From the NCBI GenBank assembly GCA_022478985.1, contig JAKSZP010002702.1, positions 1 to 64,000 on the forward strand: 64,000 bases of DNA. Reading direction: 5' to 3'. The notes beneath the pieces were generated by a model that made no database searches, was not told the origin of the DNA, and saw only the letters and a program-made list of their open reading frames with translations. Within the stretch, counting starts at the first letter, position 1. The number at the start of each line of letters is the position of its first letter. Below, in pieces: positions 42,995-54,470 of this stretch. Position numbers and translations under genes: made by a program. This DNA is from Massospora cicadina (lineage: Eukaryota > Entomophthoromycota > Entomophthoromycetes > Entomophthorales > Entomophthoraceae).

Positions 42995-44170
42995 TCAGTT
43001 TGCTGGCTTAAATAGCCATATATTCTCATGAACAACTTCAGCTGAGCTCCTTGAATGTTTGGCTGCCAATGTCACTGACCACATCCTGCAGTTCATATTT
43101 CCCAACAGGGCCAACGCGCTGCAAGGTCTTGAGCTTTTGTGACATTTGCCATTAACACTGTGCCATCCATCTTGAATTTTCCCCTTCAATGTGTCTTTCT
43201 TAACCACCACCTACCCATTTTGACCCACATGGAGAACTTCCGCTCTGTCTGTCCCTTGTTCTTAATTAAGACAATTTAAAAAGCAAGCACCCTCCCTCTC
43301 CGCTGCATTTGGTTCTGACTTACCCCATATGAAAATTGCACTGCCGCCCCTTCAGAATTTTTTTTAATAGAAATCCTCCCCTCCCCTTATCTGCATGCGT
43401 GGCTCCTTCTACCCCAGTCAATAAGAGGGTCAAATCTTCTGTACTGATCCTGAGAAAAAGCACAGCTCAAAAGCCAATTGAATTGCTTTGGTCAATAGTA
43501 TAAGGGCATACACTCCCATTATAAGCCAACCATTTCTTTTTGTTGGACCAGCTTTGGCCAATATTAACCCATTTAGATCTTTATATGGGTGGATGACGCT
43601 GATCTTTCATATAACATTCGGACTAATCTTAACTTACCAGAGTGATTTAACCCACATCCAAATCCCACTTCATAACGCCAATTCCACCATCAAAAGGGCT
43701 TCCTTATAAACATATACCATTACCAGTTCATTCTAGAAGCATCTTCTTCCCCTAACAACACCCTCTTCCGCTAAGCCCTCCATGTGGCAATAGAGCCATT
43801 TTGTAAAGATATTTTCTTTACCAACTTACCAGATGACTCATACAAAGAGGCCAAGTCTAAAAGAGGTTTGGCATATGCCAAGTGTCGCTTATACATCAAT
43901 GTGACCAAATAGTCAATCTTTGACCCTAAGTACCCACAAAATCTCCAGTGCCTCATGATTTTAATAGTGTACCATCATATTGAAAAGTCTCAAACTTTCC
44001 CAATATCAATGTGATGACACAGTGTTAATCCTTGATAAGATTGCCCCAGCAGGATTTAACCTTTAACCTTATATGAATGATGCACCTACCTCACAAATTA
44101 TCTGCCCTTATGCACTATTTAAATTTCCCGCCAGCAACCAATGAGCCCTCATGACCCCCTCCATATTAAC
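42995..44170 (-). pseudogene. Minus-strand coding-like relic, unknown family
   Basis: On the minus strand several blocks read like protein: 43771-43956 (MRHWRFCGYLGSKIDYLVTL, then YAKPLLDLASLYESSGKLVK), about 43480-43580 (SKWVNIGQSWSNKKKWLAYN), and 42995-43210 (GKIQDGWHSVNGKCHKSS, ending VVHENIWLFKPAN). Frames differ and stops separate them. The stretch is GC-richer than the neighbouring intergenic DNA. I recognise no domain; a decayed DNA transposon or a dead host gene are both possible. Confidence 0.35.
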
Positions 44171-44226
44171 TTGGACGCTTAGTCTCACTCCCTCGGTGTC
44201 ATTGACAGATTAAAAGTTCTCTTTAC

Positions 44227-44673
44227 TGTAGCTGAATTTAAAAATGGTCATAAAGCTGTAAAACTAGCAGAGAGGTCAACGAAGATGAAATGATGGGGTG
44301 AAGAAGACTACTTTATTGATTTAAAAAGGTCTTTATATTTATAGGGCTTAATTGGACATTGTGCTGAGAGGACCCCACCTCCTTACAATTAAGATCTTTT
44401 ACATCCTTCCAGATTGACTACCTAGTTGATGCCTCATAGTTCTTTGTTTCCTTTCAAATGCATTGTTGAGAGTCAAGACTTTTGAGATTCAGGAAGTGGA
44501 GGTGAAATTCAAGAAGGCATCTCTATCAATTTTTGTGCATGTGATGCTTTCTTGGTAAAATTTCCCCTCAAAGCCTTCGGGACAGGTTTGATTGTAGTGT
44601 TTAAAGAGTCGACTTATATAGGCTTGATTCAGGTGTATAGATCCTAAACTACTACTATCTTATATCCTGATAA
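44227..44673 (-). repeat. Ty3-E 3' LTR
   Basis: It aligns with 50315-50706 plus 55997-56041; anchors are AAAGCTGT(T/A)AAACTAG, CACCTCCTTA(C/A)AATTA, GTGGAGGTG and GTC(G/A)ACTTAT. The minus-strand polypurine tract adjoins it. The right end is approximate because the expected TG is altered to TA there. Confidence 0.75.
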
Positions 44674-44692
44674 CGCCCCCCTTAAGTTCCTG
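44674..44692 (-). promoter_or_regulatory. Ty3-E polypurine tract
   Basis: On the minus strand AACTTAAGGGGGGCGT precedes the LTR. The G run in this place matches the position of the tracts in Ty3-A and Ty3-C. Confidence 0.6.
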
Positions 44693-45720
44693 TCAGATAA
44701 GTATATGAGACTGTAGGAACCGTCAATGGATTCAGCTTACCTTTGTCCCTTGGTTGACATCAGCAATGGAATATTAAGAGTTCACCATATTAATGACCCT
44801 GTAGGGTTGATATTAGAGAACAACAAGCTTACACTATTGATATCAAGGTCTATGGTGATTAAACAGGACTAAGTTACCTACCTGAAAAATTTGCAAAGTG
44901 GGTCATCCAACATTAAATTGGGATGTCTCCATTACAGTGGTGTGACAATTCCCTTAGTGGCGAGGTCTTGAAGCTAGAAATTAGTATTGGATAAGGTACT
45001 CATTGTATAATTGAAGTTCTCAGGCATGGAGGTATCGATTAAGGACTGAATGCTACTTGGCAACCACGGGGTGGACACATATAGAGCTTTAAAAGGAGAT
45101 ACCTTGATTAATTTATGGAAACTTAATTGGTGAGCGAGCAAAGCACTGGGTAGATAATGTTTCCATTTCATAAAGTTGGAGGCATCCATACTCCACATAA
45201 ATAGAAATAAGTGTCCCATTATCACTTTCAACTGCCCTATTATCAGAGGGATTATAGAGGGCGGCAAAATTTTGGTTAGTAAAAAAAGCGAAGTTAGTTC
45301 TTGGACTACCTATGATATGAATTTTAGACCATTGTCCAAAAATAATTGCACCCATACAAGATGTGTAATAATGAATTGGATAAGGATTAGGGGTCATGGT
45401 TTTCATGTTGGCAGCTGGAACAGAGATCACTTTGACCCATTTAGTCAAATGGTCCACAGCTTATATGGTCTATTTATGGCTTTGTAAACTGGTGAACAAA
45501 GGGCCCAACACATCAATGCTGATGCCATTAAATGGACTTGAAGGAGCCACAACTGAATGTTGATACCTAGTATTAGCCCAACCTTGGGTTCAACAAATCA
45601 TACATGCCTCTAGAACTTCTCAAATGGTCTCAACCATCTAATCCTAATAGTATTGCTTCACTAGTTATTCCTAAGTCTTTTTAACTTCCATGTGCCCCAT
45701 GATCATGTGTTTTTAAAAAA
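44693..45720 (-). pseudogene. Ty3-E integrase with GPY/F module, remnant
   Basis: Minus-strand blocks are GISIDVLGPFV (first core Asp, near 45515), FLDNGLKFIS (second Asp, near 45335), PYNPSDNRAVESDNGTLISI (Glu region, about 45200-45260, open within 45113-45457) and, toward the LTR, a GPY/F-type patch reading YQPYRVINMVNS and IADVNQGTKVS at about 44760-44830. The zinc-binding region is not clearly readable. Frame changes separate all blocks. Confidence 0.75.
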
Positions 45721-46031
45721 TAACATCGGTTTCAGTAGAAGGTTGGATATAAGGGAGAATTTCTTGTTCTTTTACTTACTATGCATTCTCTCCTTGACTT
45801 GGGTGTCCTGGGTCATTTTTAGTAGTTCAGCTTGGATCTCAGGAGTTTCCAATTTCAACACTCAGGACGGCCAATAAGATCGAATAGATGGTCTTCTTTA
45901 AGGTTAAACCAGCCAGTTCTGGATTTCTCAAGCCATCATCATTTTTATGGATCACTCCAGCACAATGGACAATGGTAAATTATAGTTCAGTACCCATAAT
46001 GCCCATCTTTCTAAACGGATGTCCAGGATCT

Positions 46032-46480
46032 TCATCTTCTGTAACCATCAGAGTGAGGAATAATAGCGATAATGGTGAAATGGGTGCCATATAGGTAGGG
46101 CCAGAAATATTTGATTGCCAATAAAACAGCCAGGCACTCGTGCTTGGTAACACTATAATTTCGTTCACCCTTTATTAGGGTCTTTCTAAAGTAAGCCACT
46201 GGATGTTTGACATGTTCTTCATGTTGAGCTATAATAGCCACAACAGCGACGTCAATAGCGTTGGTGAACATTAAAAATGATCGCTCTAAACATAGATGAA
46301 ATAATATAGGCTTAGTACAAAGAGCAGTCCTCAATGCAATAAAATCCTGTTCTTGTTTAGGCCGCCACTTAAGGGGCACAATCTTTTGAAGAAGGTAGAC
46401 AATGGGTTATCTAAGTTGTCAAACTGATGATAAACAGATGATAATAAACCACCATGGCCAGGAACACTTTAATATCACTA
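46032..46480 (-). pseudogene. Ty3-E RNase H remnant
   Basis: An open minus-strand frame at 46032-46379 reads LKWRPKQEQDFIALRTALC, then RSFLMFTNAIDVAVVAIIAQ (first catalytic Asp position is Asn), EHVKHPVAYFRKTLIKGERN and VTKHECLAVLLAIKYFWPYL. This is the typical Ty3/gypsy RNase H start and its central helix. The end of the domain is lost in other frames. Confidence 0.82.
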
Positions 46481-46559
46481 AGAATCTGAGGCCGTGAAAT
46501 CTTAATGTCAGCGACTTTGTCTGTGATAATATGAGTTCCATGTTCCAAAACCTTGTGTC

Positions 46560-47100
46560 TATAGTTTTCCATTAAATACTAGAGAAAGAACACTTCAAAG
46601 GCTTGGTCTTTTGGAGCCTTTCTAAGAGGATAAAAGACTTCCCAGAGACGTTCCATGTGGCCGTTAAGGGTTTTTAAGAAGACAGTGATATCATATAGGT
46701 AAAAAAAGACATTTGATAGCTTAAATCATCGAAGATACTGTTCATGGCGTATTGAAAGGTGGCGGGAACGTTACAAAAGCCCTTTGGCATCTTATTTGTC
46801 TCAAATAGCCCCTCATTAGCTATGAGCGTGCATTTGGATCAATCATCAGGTGCTATCTCTATTTGGCAGTATATTATAGTGAGATCCATAGCAGAAAAGC
46901 ATTGAGACACAACAATCATGATAATTGACTCTTTGATTTGTGGCATGGTTACTATCCTTTTTGTTAATGGAGTTTAAGTCTTATATAGTCCATTAATACG
47001 CGATGACTGCCATCCTTCTTCTGACCAAAAAGAGAGGGGAGGCCCAAGAGCTACGGGAAAGCATCAATAGCTCATCTTCAAGTAGCTGCTTAAGCTCAAC
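46560..47100 (-). pseudogene. Ty3-E reverse transcriptase remnant
   Basis: Minus-strand pieces are PPLFLVRRMAVIAY and DLNSINKKDSNHATNQ near 46960-47060, VPATFQYAMNSIFDDLS near 46725-46775, and the active-site box FFYLYDITVFLKTLNGHMER near 46650-46710. The box therefore reads YLYD; the first catalytic Asp is replaced by Tyr. Frames change between the pieces. Confidence 0.8.
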
Positions 47101-47429
47101 AGCCACCTACGCTTCTTAAACCTTGATTTTTAGGTAGGGATGTGATCAATGGGTTGAGCGTCCCCAGTCTCAACATGATGTAAAACGCCATAAATTTTTG
47201 AATATAATAAATAGATTTCTTAAGATGACAGAGTACTCTACTAGTAGTTTCTCAACTTAGCTATGTTGTTTTCTGGTGAGCTCTCGCCCAATAGAGGTGT
47301 CAATTAGAGCTACCAACGGGGGATTTTACCCCAAAAATCTCTTAGACTCTAAAGCTATGGACATAATCAATGGCCATTATAGGAAGATGGTGAACTTAAG
47401 CGGTTGAAATATTAGGCCTTACAGTCTTA

Positions 47430-47632
47430 GGTTTATCAGTTAGGCTATCCAGAAGCACCAATATGGATCCAGAGTAGGCGGGATCTAGAAACTCAGTCAG
47501 GTAAGGATCTTTTAAGTGGATGGGTTATCAATACCTCATGATTACAACAATTTTCCCAAGGGAATGTTGATACGTACCCAGGTATTGTCAATGACCTGGG
47601 ACTTTAGCTGTAAATTAGTCATCTTAGGCAAA
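47430..47632 (-). pseudogene. Ty3-E dUTPase-like module
   Basis: Minus-strand pieces are MTNLQLKSQVIDNTWVRINI followed by PLGK (about 47555-47632) and, after a frame change, EFLDPAYSGSILVLLDSLTD (about 47430-47490). They parallel Ty3-B, with the strand ending in I-P-x-G-K and a motif 3 of the form (L)-D-P-A-Y-x-G-x-I that keeps Asp, Tyr and Gly. It lies between the protease C-terminus and the RT, as in the other three elements. Confidence 0.55.
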
Positions 47633-47799
47633 TAGATAAGCATGCCCTCTTAGCTATCTACCACAGGATGAGGTATCCATACTCAAGCCACTTTTATGAT
47701 TTGTTAACCTGTCAATTCAAATTTCACCTTCCTACAGGTAAGCCTGTGCTTTGACCTCCATCTTGGAAACGTGGGAGGTCAAACCAATGGGACCTTGTG

Positions 47800-48440
47800 T
47801 CCTAAAAGAATAAGAATCCTTTATCATAGTGCATGGCAGCGGAATAGTTGTGGAAAAACTGTGTTCCATGAAAAAAATTTTAACTCTGGTTGTCTAATGG
47901 AGTGGCTATGGTATTTACTGAAAGCTTACTAAAGCGGATGGGCAGTGAGGAATAGGCCATAATATCTGAATTTACTATGGTCCAGCTGTACTTTATTACA
48001 TTTAGTGAGGCAATTTTAGAACTACTTTTGAAATTCTTCATCAAATTAGATGATATGACATTCATGAGGAGCTATTATTAACAATGGCCTGGCCAGGGAT
48101 CTTTGGAACTAGAATAGTGACTTATGTAACTAAACTCATGAACTATGGGGGCAGAATGAGAACATGTGAGTTCATCAAAAAAGAGTAAGCAGCATTGGGA
48201 TTTTATTATCAATGTGTAATGATTTGTCTTCTTCTGGTATGAAAATATTAGACACATTAGAGGTCACTAAACATACTTGAGGCGGTACATAGATTGCAGC
48301 ATGGAGCGCCTCATCCTTCATTTTGAATGCCCTTTTCTCGCCTCCTAGGTGAGTCTCCTCCAACAAGTTTTGGAGCTACGACAGAATCCATTACAGTAGG
48401 TGCATTGAGGTCAGTGATTCTTCTAATTTTTAAAAATGTA
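47800..48440 (-). pseudogene. Ty3-E protease remnant
   Basis: The active-site region reads RITDLNAPTVMDSVVAPKLV near 48365-48420, where DLNAP stands in place of the DTGAP of Ty3-C. Open frames at 48175-48366 and 47880-48065 follow, and the conserved C-terminal patch reads HGTQFFHNYSAAMHYDKG near 47825-47880. The catalytic triad is destroyed. Confidence 0.6.
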
Positions 48441-50314
48441 GACTTGAGGATGCCCAGGAGAGGCAGATGCAGAAGATTTAGGATGCAAGGTAGATGCAGG
48501 AATTTTATTAAGAACCCTTAATCTCCCAGATACAGGTAAAATTTCTCTTCAACAATCATGTAACATTGTTCCTCATAACAAGATTTTAACACGAAGATTA
48601 CCACAGTTATGGGAAATAATTTATTACAATAGGTGGCCACCAATAGTTGTTCTTAAGCATAAAAGCAGCTGGCGAACTCCACAGGGCTTTCTACTTTGTT
48701 CAAACAAATGACCATGAACTCTTATTCTATTAGCCAAGGTCTGATGAGTCCAAACTATTGGATTAGGACCATTTGGGTTTGTTCCCAAATGTGACATTCC
48801 TTCAGATTAGGAATCATAATTCTACAAGCCATGCTATTCAGGCATAAGTAGATGTGCTTCACCTTCTGAAAGTTAGTTAATCCTCCATTAACTCAAATAA
48901 GCATATACAAAGGAGGCGCTACTTTCCTGTACCAGAGTGAATTTCTCCTTGAAATTTAGGCTTAAAGTTAGTCACAATGAAGAATAAAGAGTGCGATAGC
49001 AGGAACTGGAGAAGTAAAGGAAATTTCAGTTTCTGCATAGTCATAAGAAGCCTGTTAATCCAATTATCATCTAAATCCTTCTAAATCCTTTTAAATCTCA
49101 TCCCTATTGTGGTCTAGAGAGGCAATTAAAGCTTTAAAGGGCAAGTTGCTCATTCATTACTTGAATTCCAGTACGTTAGTGGAGCAGCTTATTCTCATAG
49201 TTACTCAAGAAAGTTTTAAAAACTGTATCAGATTTTTTTGAGTTGGTGATGTGTTTTCAGTGATCTTGTAGAATGCTCTGTATTAAAAATCTTATTCTAC
49301 AAGGTATCAGTTGGAAATTTAGGATTAAGGGGGCTACGTCTACTCAGAGCTTGCGTCCTTGAGCCACGTTTCATATTTGATCATATAAGGCAACGAGAGC
49401 CATTAGGAAATCTTGTTTCTAGGAGTTGTTGGGTAACCAGGATTGTTACCGAGGAACTGAAAGATCATTGGGGTCCACAGGAATTTTCAGGACCTTCTGG
49501 TCCCCTAGACCTTTAGGTCCTTCAGTCCAAGGGGTGATACCACGGGAATCTAACTACTTGTAATGCTGTTGGGCTTCCAAACAAGGTCCTCAATCTGGTT
49601 AAGGCGTAGGCTCCAGGTATTTCAGGGATTTTTATATTTTGACAAAGCTGGTCCCCAAGGTAACCTAAAATTCCATTATATAGCATAGCAAGTTGGTTAA
49701 GGCCTCATTAATCAGCTGAAGGCTATTGAAAATATCTTCCCTATTGTAAGAAATGAAGGAGGAGGAAGCATTTTATAGAAATTGAAAATATTTGAGTATA
49801 CTGTTTGAGTAGGCCCTAGTTATCAAGCTTCTGTATGGTGATGTAAACAATCTTTTTGTGAATTGTGGTATATAATGCTGGATGTACAAAGCTTTAGAGA
49901 TGACGTTCAGTAACCAAAGACAATTTTATGGAGGGTAGTAGAGCTTAAGTTATATAAATATGCATTCTGGAAGGCATCAAAAAGGCAAAGGAATGACTGG
50001 AGTGGCCTCCCACAGAGTAAGACATTAAAAATTGTTCAATAATCTCGTTGATGCTCATACCGGAGTTGATACTAATTGTGATTAACAAAAAGTAAGTTGA
50101 ATTGGAAAGTGTCATATGATAATAGGCTTTTAGGCTGTAGAGGAGTTATTTTATAACGAGAGAAATTGATTCATTGATTTAAGCTTCTTAACCAGTAAGC
50201 AGGTTGGCCTTCTTGATTGCTACTATTCTTTATTCTTTATAATCAACGTTAGCAAATACAGATCAAAGCCCCTCTATTGAGCATCACTTATGTCAGCTTA
50301 CCATTTCTCATGAC
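48441..50314 (-). other. Ty3-E presumed gag region, unreadable
   Basis: By position this block between protease and 5' LTR should hold gag and the leader. No zinc knuckle, capsid motif or long open frame can be recognised on the minus strand; it is saturated with stops. A clear primer-binding site is also not seen next to the LTR. Confidence 0.45.
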
Positions 50315-50706
50315 TGGAAAAGAATTTGAAATAAGCTCAAAGCTGTTAAACTAGAGGAGAGGTCAATTAAGACAAAAGCATGAGCTGATTAGAATATTTT
50401 ATCAAGTTAAAAGATTTTTATATTCTAGGGTGTGTGGGACATGGTGCCAAAAGGACCTTCACCTCCTTAAAATTAGGATCTTTACATCCCTCTGGATCCA
50501 CTGACTAGATGATGACCTCAATGTTCTTCATCATCCTCATAACTGCACCATTAAGAGTTGTGACTTTCAAGGTTTTGAAAGTGGAGGTGCAATTTGAGTA
50601 GAAATCTTTATCAATTCTCATGCGCATGATGCTTCCTAATCAGATTTCCCCTTTGTGCCTTTAGGGATGAGTTTTGATCATAAGGGGTTGAGAGTCAACT
50701 TATTTA
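50315..50706 (-). repeat. Ty3-E 5' LTR, part left of LINE-2
   Basis: It aligns with 44227-44620 of the other LTR. It ends in the target sequence TGAGAGTCAACTTATTTA, duplicated on the far side of LINE-2. Confidence 0.75.
50689..50706 (-). repeat. LINE-2 target-site duplication, left copy
   Basis: TGAGAGTCAACTTATTTA occurs here and exactly again at 55979-55996. It is 18 bases long and lies inside the Ty3-E LTR. Confidence 0.93.
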
Positions 50707-50877
50707 AAATTTATTGCGGGGAAGGCCGACCATGGGACGGACACTTCCGAATATGACTCAGACAAGACAAAACTCAGTACCAGGTGAGGCACCCCAGAGA
50801 AGCGATGCTATCTCTTGTTGCCAGCGGGAACGCCACTTATGGGAAGGGGGAGGGAACGTGTGTAGGGGGCGTAGCCA

Positions 50878-53800
50878 CTATTGAGCACGTGTGGAGGAAG
50901 GGGTCTGATTTGATGAACCAGACTGGGAACCAGGAGAAGACCAGCTGCCGGCGACGTGGTGGGAGATATCCAAACATCCACGCTTGAAAGTGATCCACCA
51001 AATGAGACCGGAATCTGTGGACAGCTTCAGGGAGGGTGGGGATGGATCCGGCGATGGCATCCAAGACAATCGTGTGGATAGTCCACATGGCGATTGCAAC
51101 CACCAGAGCACGAAGGGAGGGTGGGAGGGGGAGGCCATTGATGAAGCAAACATATCTCTTGACAGACTGAAGGGATGTGTTTGATCCTGGCCTAGCAGAC
51201 GTTGGACTTCGCGCCATATTACTTTAGAGGTGGGGCACTTCTCCAGGCGGTGAAACAGCGTTCCATACTGGCCACACACGACACAGGATGAGTGTAAAGC
51301 ATTAGAGCGCTCAGCTGTACGATACACCCGCCTCAGGCAGCGCCACACATGGGAACGGACTTGAGGCTGCAACAGAGGATGGTGTGCGTATTTCCAGATA
51401 GTCTTTTGGGTCTCAGTGGAATAAGGGATGTCCATCATGTCCAGGTAGTCCACCCTGGATAGGACTTGGGGTCGAATGGGGATCACGCCATCATGGATGG
51501 GTAGCCCCTGTACCTCTTGTGTGAACTGAGGAGAGGGGCGGCCTCTTTGGGTTGTATGTCCACTAATACGAATTCTCCACTCTGCGCTTCACATGGAGAG
51601 TAGGATTCGTTTGTAATGGGTTTTTGTCCCGTGAGGACCTGTGGCTGATGTGTGTGATGCAAGGTATTTCATCAGGGAGTGGGGGTTTGATGGGTTGTTG
51701 AGGCCCAAGGCTCAGGAGAAGTTGGAGCGGGCCGCGTGGGACCAGTGTTGGGATGGGAGTGTAGGAGCAGTGACGGCCGCAATCCAGGTGCCTAGGATCT
51801 TGGCGGCATGGGCTTTGAAGTCAAGTAGGCCCATGCCACCATGATGATGAGGGCCAAACATGACCTCTAGCCATACTGGTGGAGGGCGGCCTGACTAAAG
51901 CCAACCTTGTAGCAAAGCATACAGGGATTTGAAGAAGCTTGGGGAGAAGGGGATGGCGTGGGCTCCAAACCAGACTTTGGATAGGAGCATAGAGTTGGCA
52001 AGAACAACCCTGCCAGTGAGGGTATTAGGGTGGGCTCTGAGAGAGGTGATTCGCTTCGTCACGTTGTTCAGTATATGGCACTCCATTACTGCTGACGCGT
52101 ATCCTCCTGCCTCCAACCACACGCCCAGATGGCGTACCGGTCCTATGGTAGGTCGCGGCACAAAGGGGAGCACCAGTGGAGCGGTGTGTTTTGAGTTAGT
52201 AAGGCATGGACTTGGGCGAGCAGCTGGGCTGGGTTGGGAACTACTTGCTGGGGCCCAGCAGTTCTGAAACCAACCAAGGAGGATGATTTCAGTTTTGGAG
52301 GCGTTCAGTGCCACGTTGCTTACCCGGGAATATTCCTGGATGAGGGCTTCAAGCGCGCGTGCATCTTTATTATTAGACACCCCCACCACGCAATCATCTG
52401 CAAATGCCATCATCTTGACTGGGGTTTGGCCTGGCACATGGACCCCAGTGAGTTGGGCATTCACATTTCGCAGTAGTGGGTCAAGGCTGAAGTTGTATAA
52501 GAGTGGGCTCAGGGGGTCCCCTTGTCGCAGGCCCCTTTGAGGATGGACTACATCCGTTAGGAAACCTGGGCCGCGCACAGCCATTGTTGCAGATTCTGTG
52601 AGCAGCATCACCCAGTTAATGAAGCGGGGAGGTAGGCGGAATTGTTGGAGGCAGGCCCTAAGGTATTCCCAGTTTACTCTATCATAGGCCTTTTGTTGGT
52701 CCAAGAATACAAGTGCCCCAAAGGCTGTGGACTGACACACATTAGCCACAGAGTGCACGTTATCCCAAATTGACCTTCTGGGGATGAAACCGAATTGTTC
52801 TGGAGAGATGGTGGCAGATGCTACAGTCCCTAAACGGTTAGCCATGATTTTTGTTAAAATTTTGGTGTCTGTGTTTGTTAGAAAAATGGGGCGCCAGTTG
52901 GCTAAGTCTAGCCTATCCCCTTTCTTGAAGAGTGTGACTGTAAAAGCCTCATGTCCTCCTGGTAGGAGGCGCGTTTCCAACAGGCTTTGGTTGAGTGAGG
53001 CTAGCAGCAATGGGGATATGTATTTAAAATATTTTTTGTAGAACTCATATGGAATGCCATCTGGGCCTGGGCATTTTTGGTTTGGTGCACCACGAATGGT
53101 AGTTCATAATTCATTCAGAGTAATTAAATTCATTATTTCCGGGTATTGGAAAATGGTGTGGATATGAGCTCTGTCAAGAAATTCCGCCATTTCGGCTGGC
53201 TGAATTGGTTCAGCTCAGTATAACTTGGAGTAATATCTTTGCGTTTCAATTGCCACTTCGGCCAGTGTGTCCACAATAGAATTATCTGATCTTCGCACCT
53301 GTGCGCAGGTCACGCTCTGGCATGGTGCAAAAATTTTTTTGAAGAAGTATGCGGTGCACTTGTCGCCTTTAGTGATGCGTGTGGCCCTGTATTGGACACA
53401 AACCTGATGTTTGTGTTGCCTTTCAAGTGCGTTGAGGTGTGCTGCTGCCTCCGCCCACTTCTGGCCCCATGCAGGGCTATATCCTGAGCTGGAATGTTGG
53501 ACTCCAAGTGGGCCAATTCTGCCAGCGCGCGCGATATAACCACTGATGTGGCTCATGAGCGTCTGGATGAGAGATGGCGATAGTGGCGGATGGTGTCTTT
53601 TTTGAAAGTTGCCCATGTGGAAATGGGATCCGTGCAAAACGGTGCAACAAATGATTTTGCCAAAGTTGCCTCTTCCACCCACGTGGAAAATCCTGGCGAC
53701 GCAAGCTCTGGGGGGCGGATTTTGCACCAATGTGGGGCCTTTGCAACTGTGACAGGTAAGTGGTATGTTATCGAGACCAGTTGGTGGTTGGAGAATTCCA

Positions 53801-54464
53801 GTTTCATTGTTTTGAAGTGGGAGATGTGGGGTTGGAATTTTGCCGGTGCTAGAATAAGGTCAATGCGGGTCATGGACCTTAATTGGCCGTTGTGGATGTG
53901 GGGACGCGTCATGTTTTCGAGCAGTGGGGCATGTCGCAGCAGCGCATCCATTAACCCAAGGGTGGCTTTTAGAACGCATAGTTCTACGTGACCCTGTGGG
54001 GCGTGGGGTGAGGGCGGCCACTGGTCCGTTGGTGAGGTTAGCCAACAGTTCATGTCACCGATTAGGAAAGAATCAGGGGGTAGCGGGAGGGATTTGACCG
54101 ACGAGAAAAATTCCCAATGCTCTTGTGCACCGTTTGGGGTGTAAATGTTGACAATTGTGTGTGCAACATCAGCCCAAGAGAAGGTGACAACAAGCACTCG
54201 GTCATTTAGTAATGTTTCTGAAGATGTAAATTTGAAAAAATTGTTTTTCTGAATTAGCACCCCACAGTGCTTCGACCAAAAGGATAGGGATGGTAGGAGC
54301 ATTGTTTTCCAAGCATCCTCAGAACCTCGTGGACAGTGGGTTTCCTGGATGGCCAGGTTATCCACGGGTAAATTATTTTGTAAAAAACTCAGTTTCCTAG
54401 CCCAGGACGGGGAGGCCTTGAGTCCGGTGATATTCAGCATCCCTAGAGTGAAGGTTTCCCCCAT
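50878..54464 (-). pseudogene. LINE-2 ORF2: endonuclease, RT, zf-RVT, broken
   Basis: The endonuclease stretch (53553-54464, 303 codons) has IQETHCPRG, IGDMNCWLT, RIDLILAPA and EFSNHQLVSI; the catalytic Asp of SDH, intact in LINE-1, is Asn here. A TGA at 53215-53217 lies between endonuclease and RT and is shared with LINE-1. The RT stretch (51895-53010) has LDQQKAYDRVNWEYL, GLRQGDPLSPLLYNF and MAFADDCVVGVSN with FADD intact; a TGG to TGA change near 53104 precedes it. The C-terminal stretch (50878-51486, 202 codons) has SCVVCGQYGTLFHRLEKCP and runs to the natural stop after SSTRAQ. Confidence 0.92.
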
Positions 54465-54470
54465 CGCACC

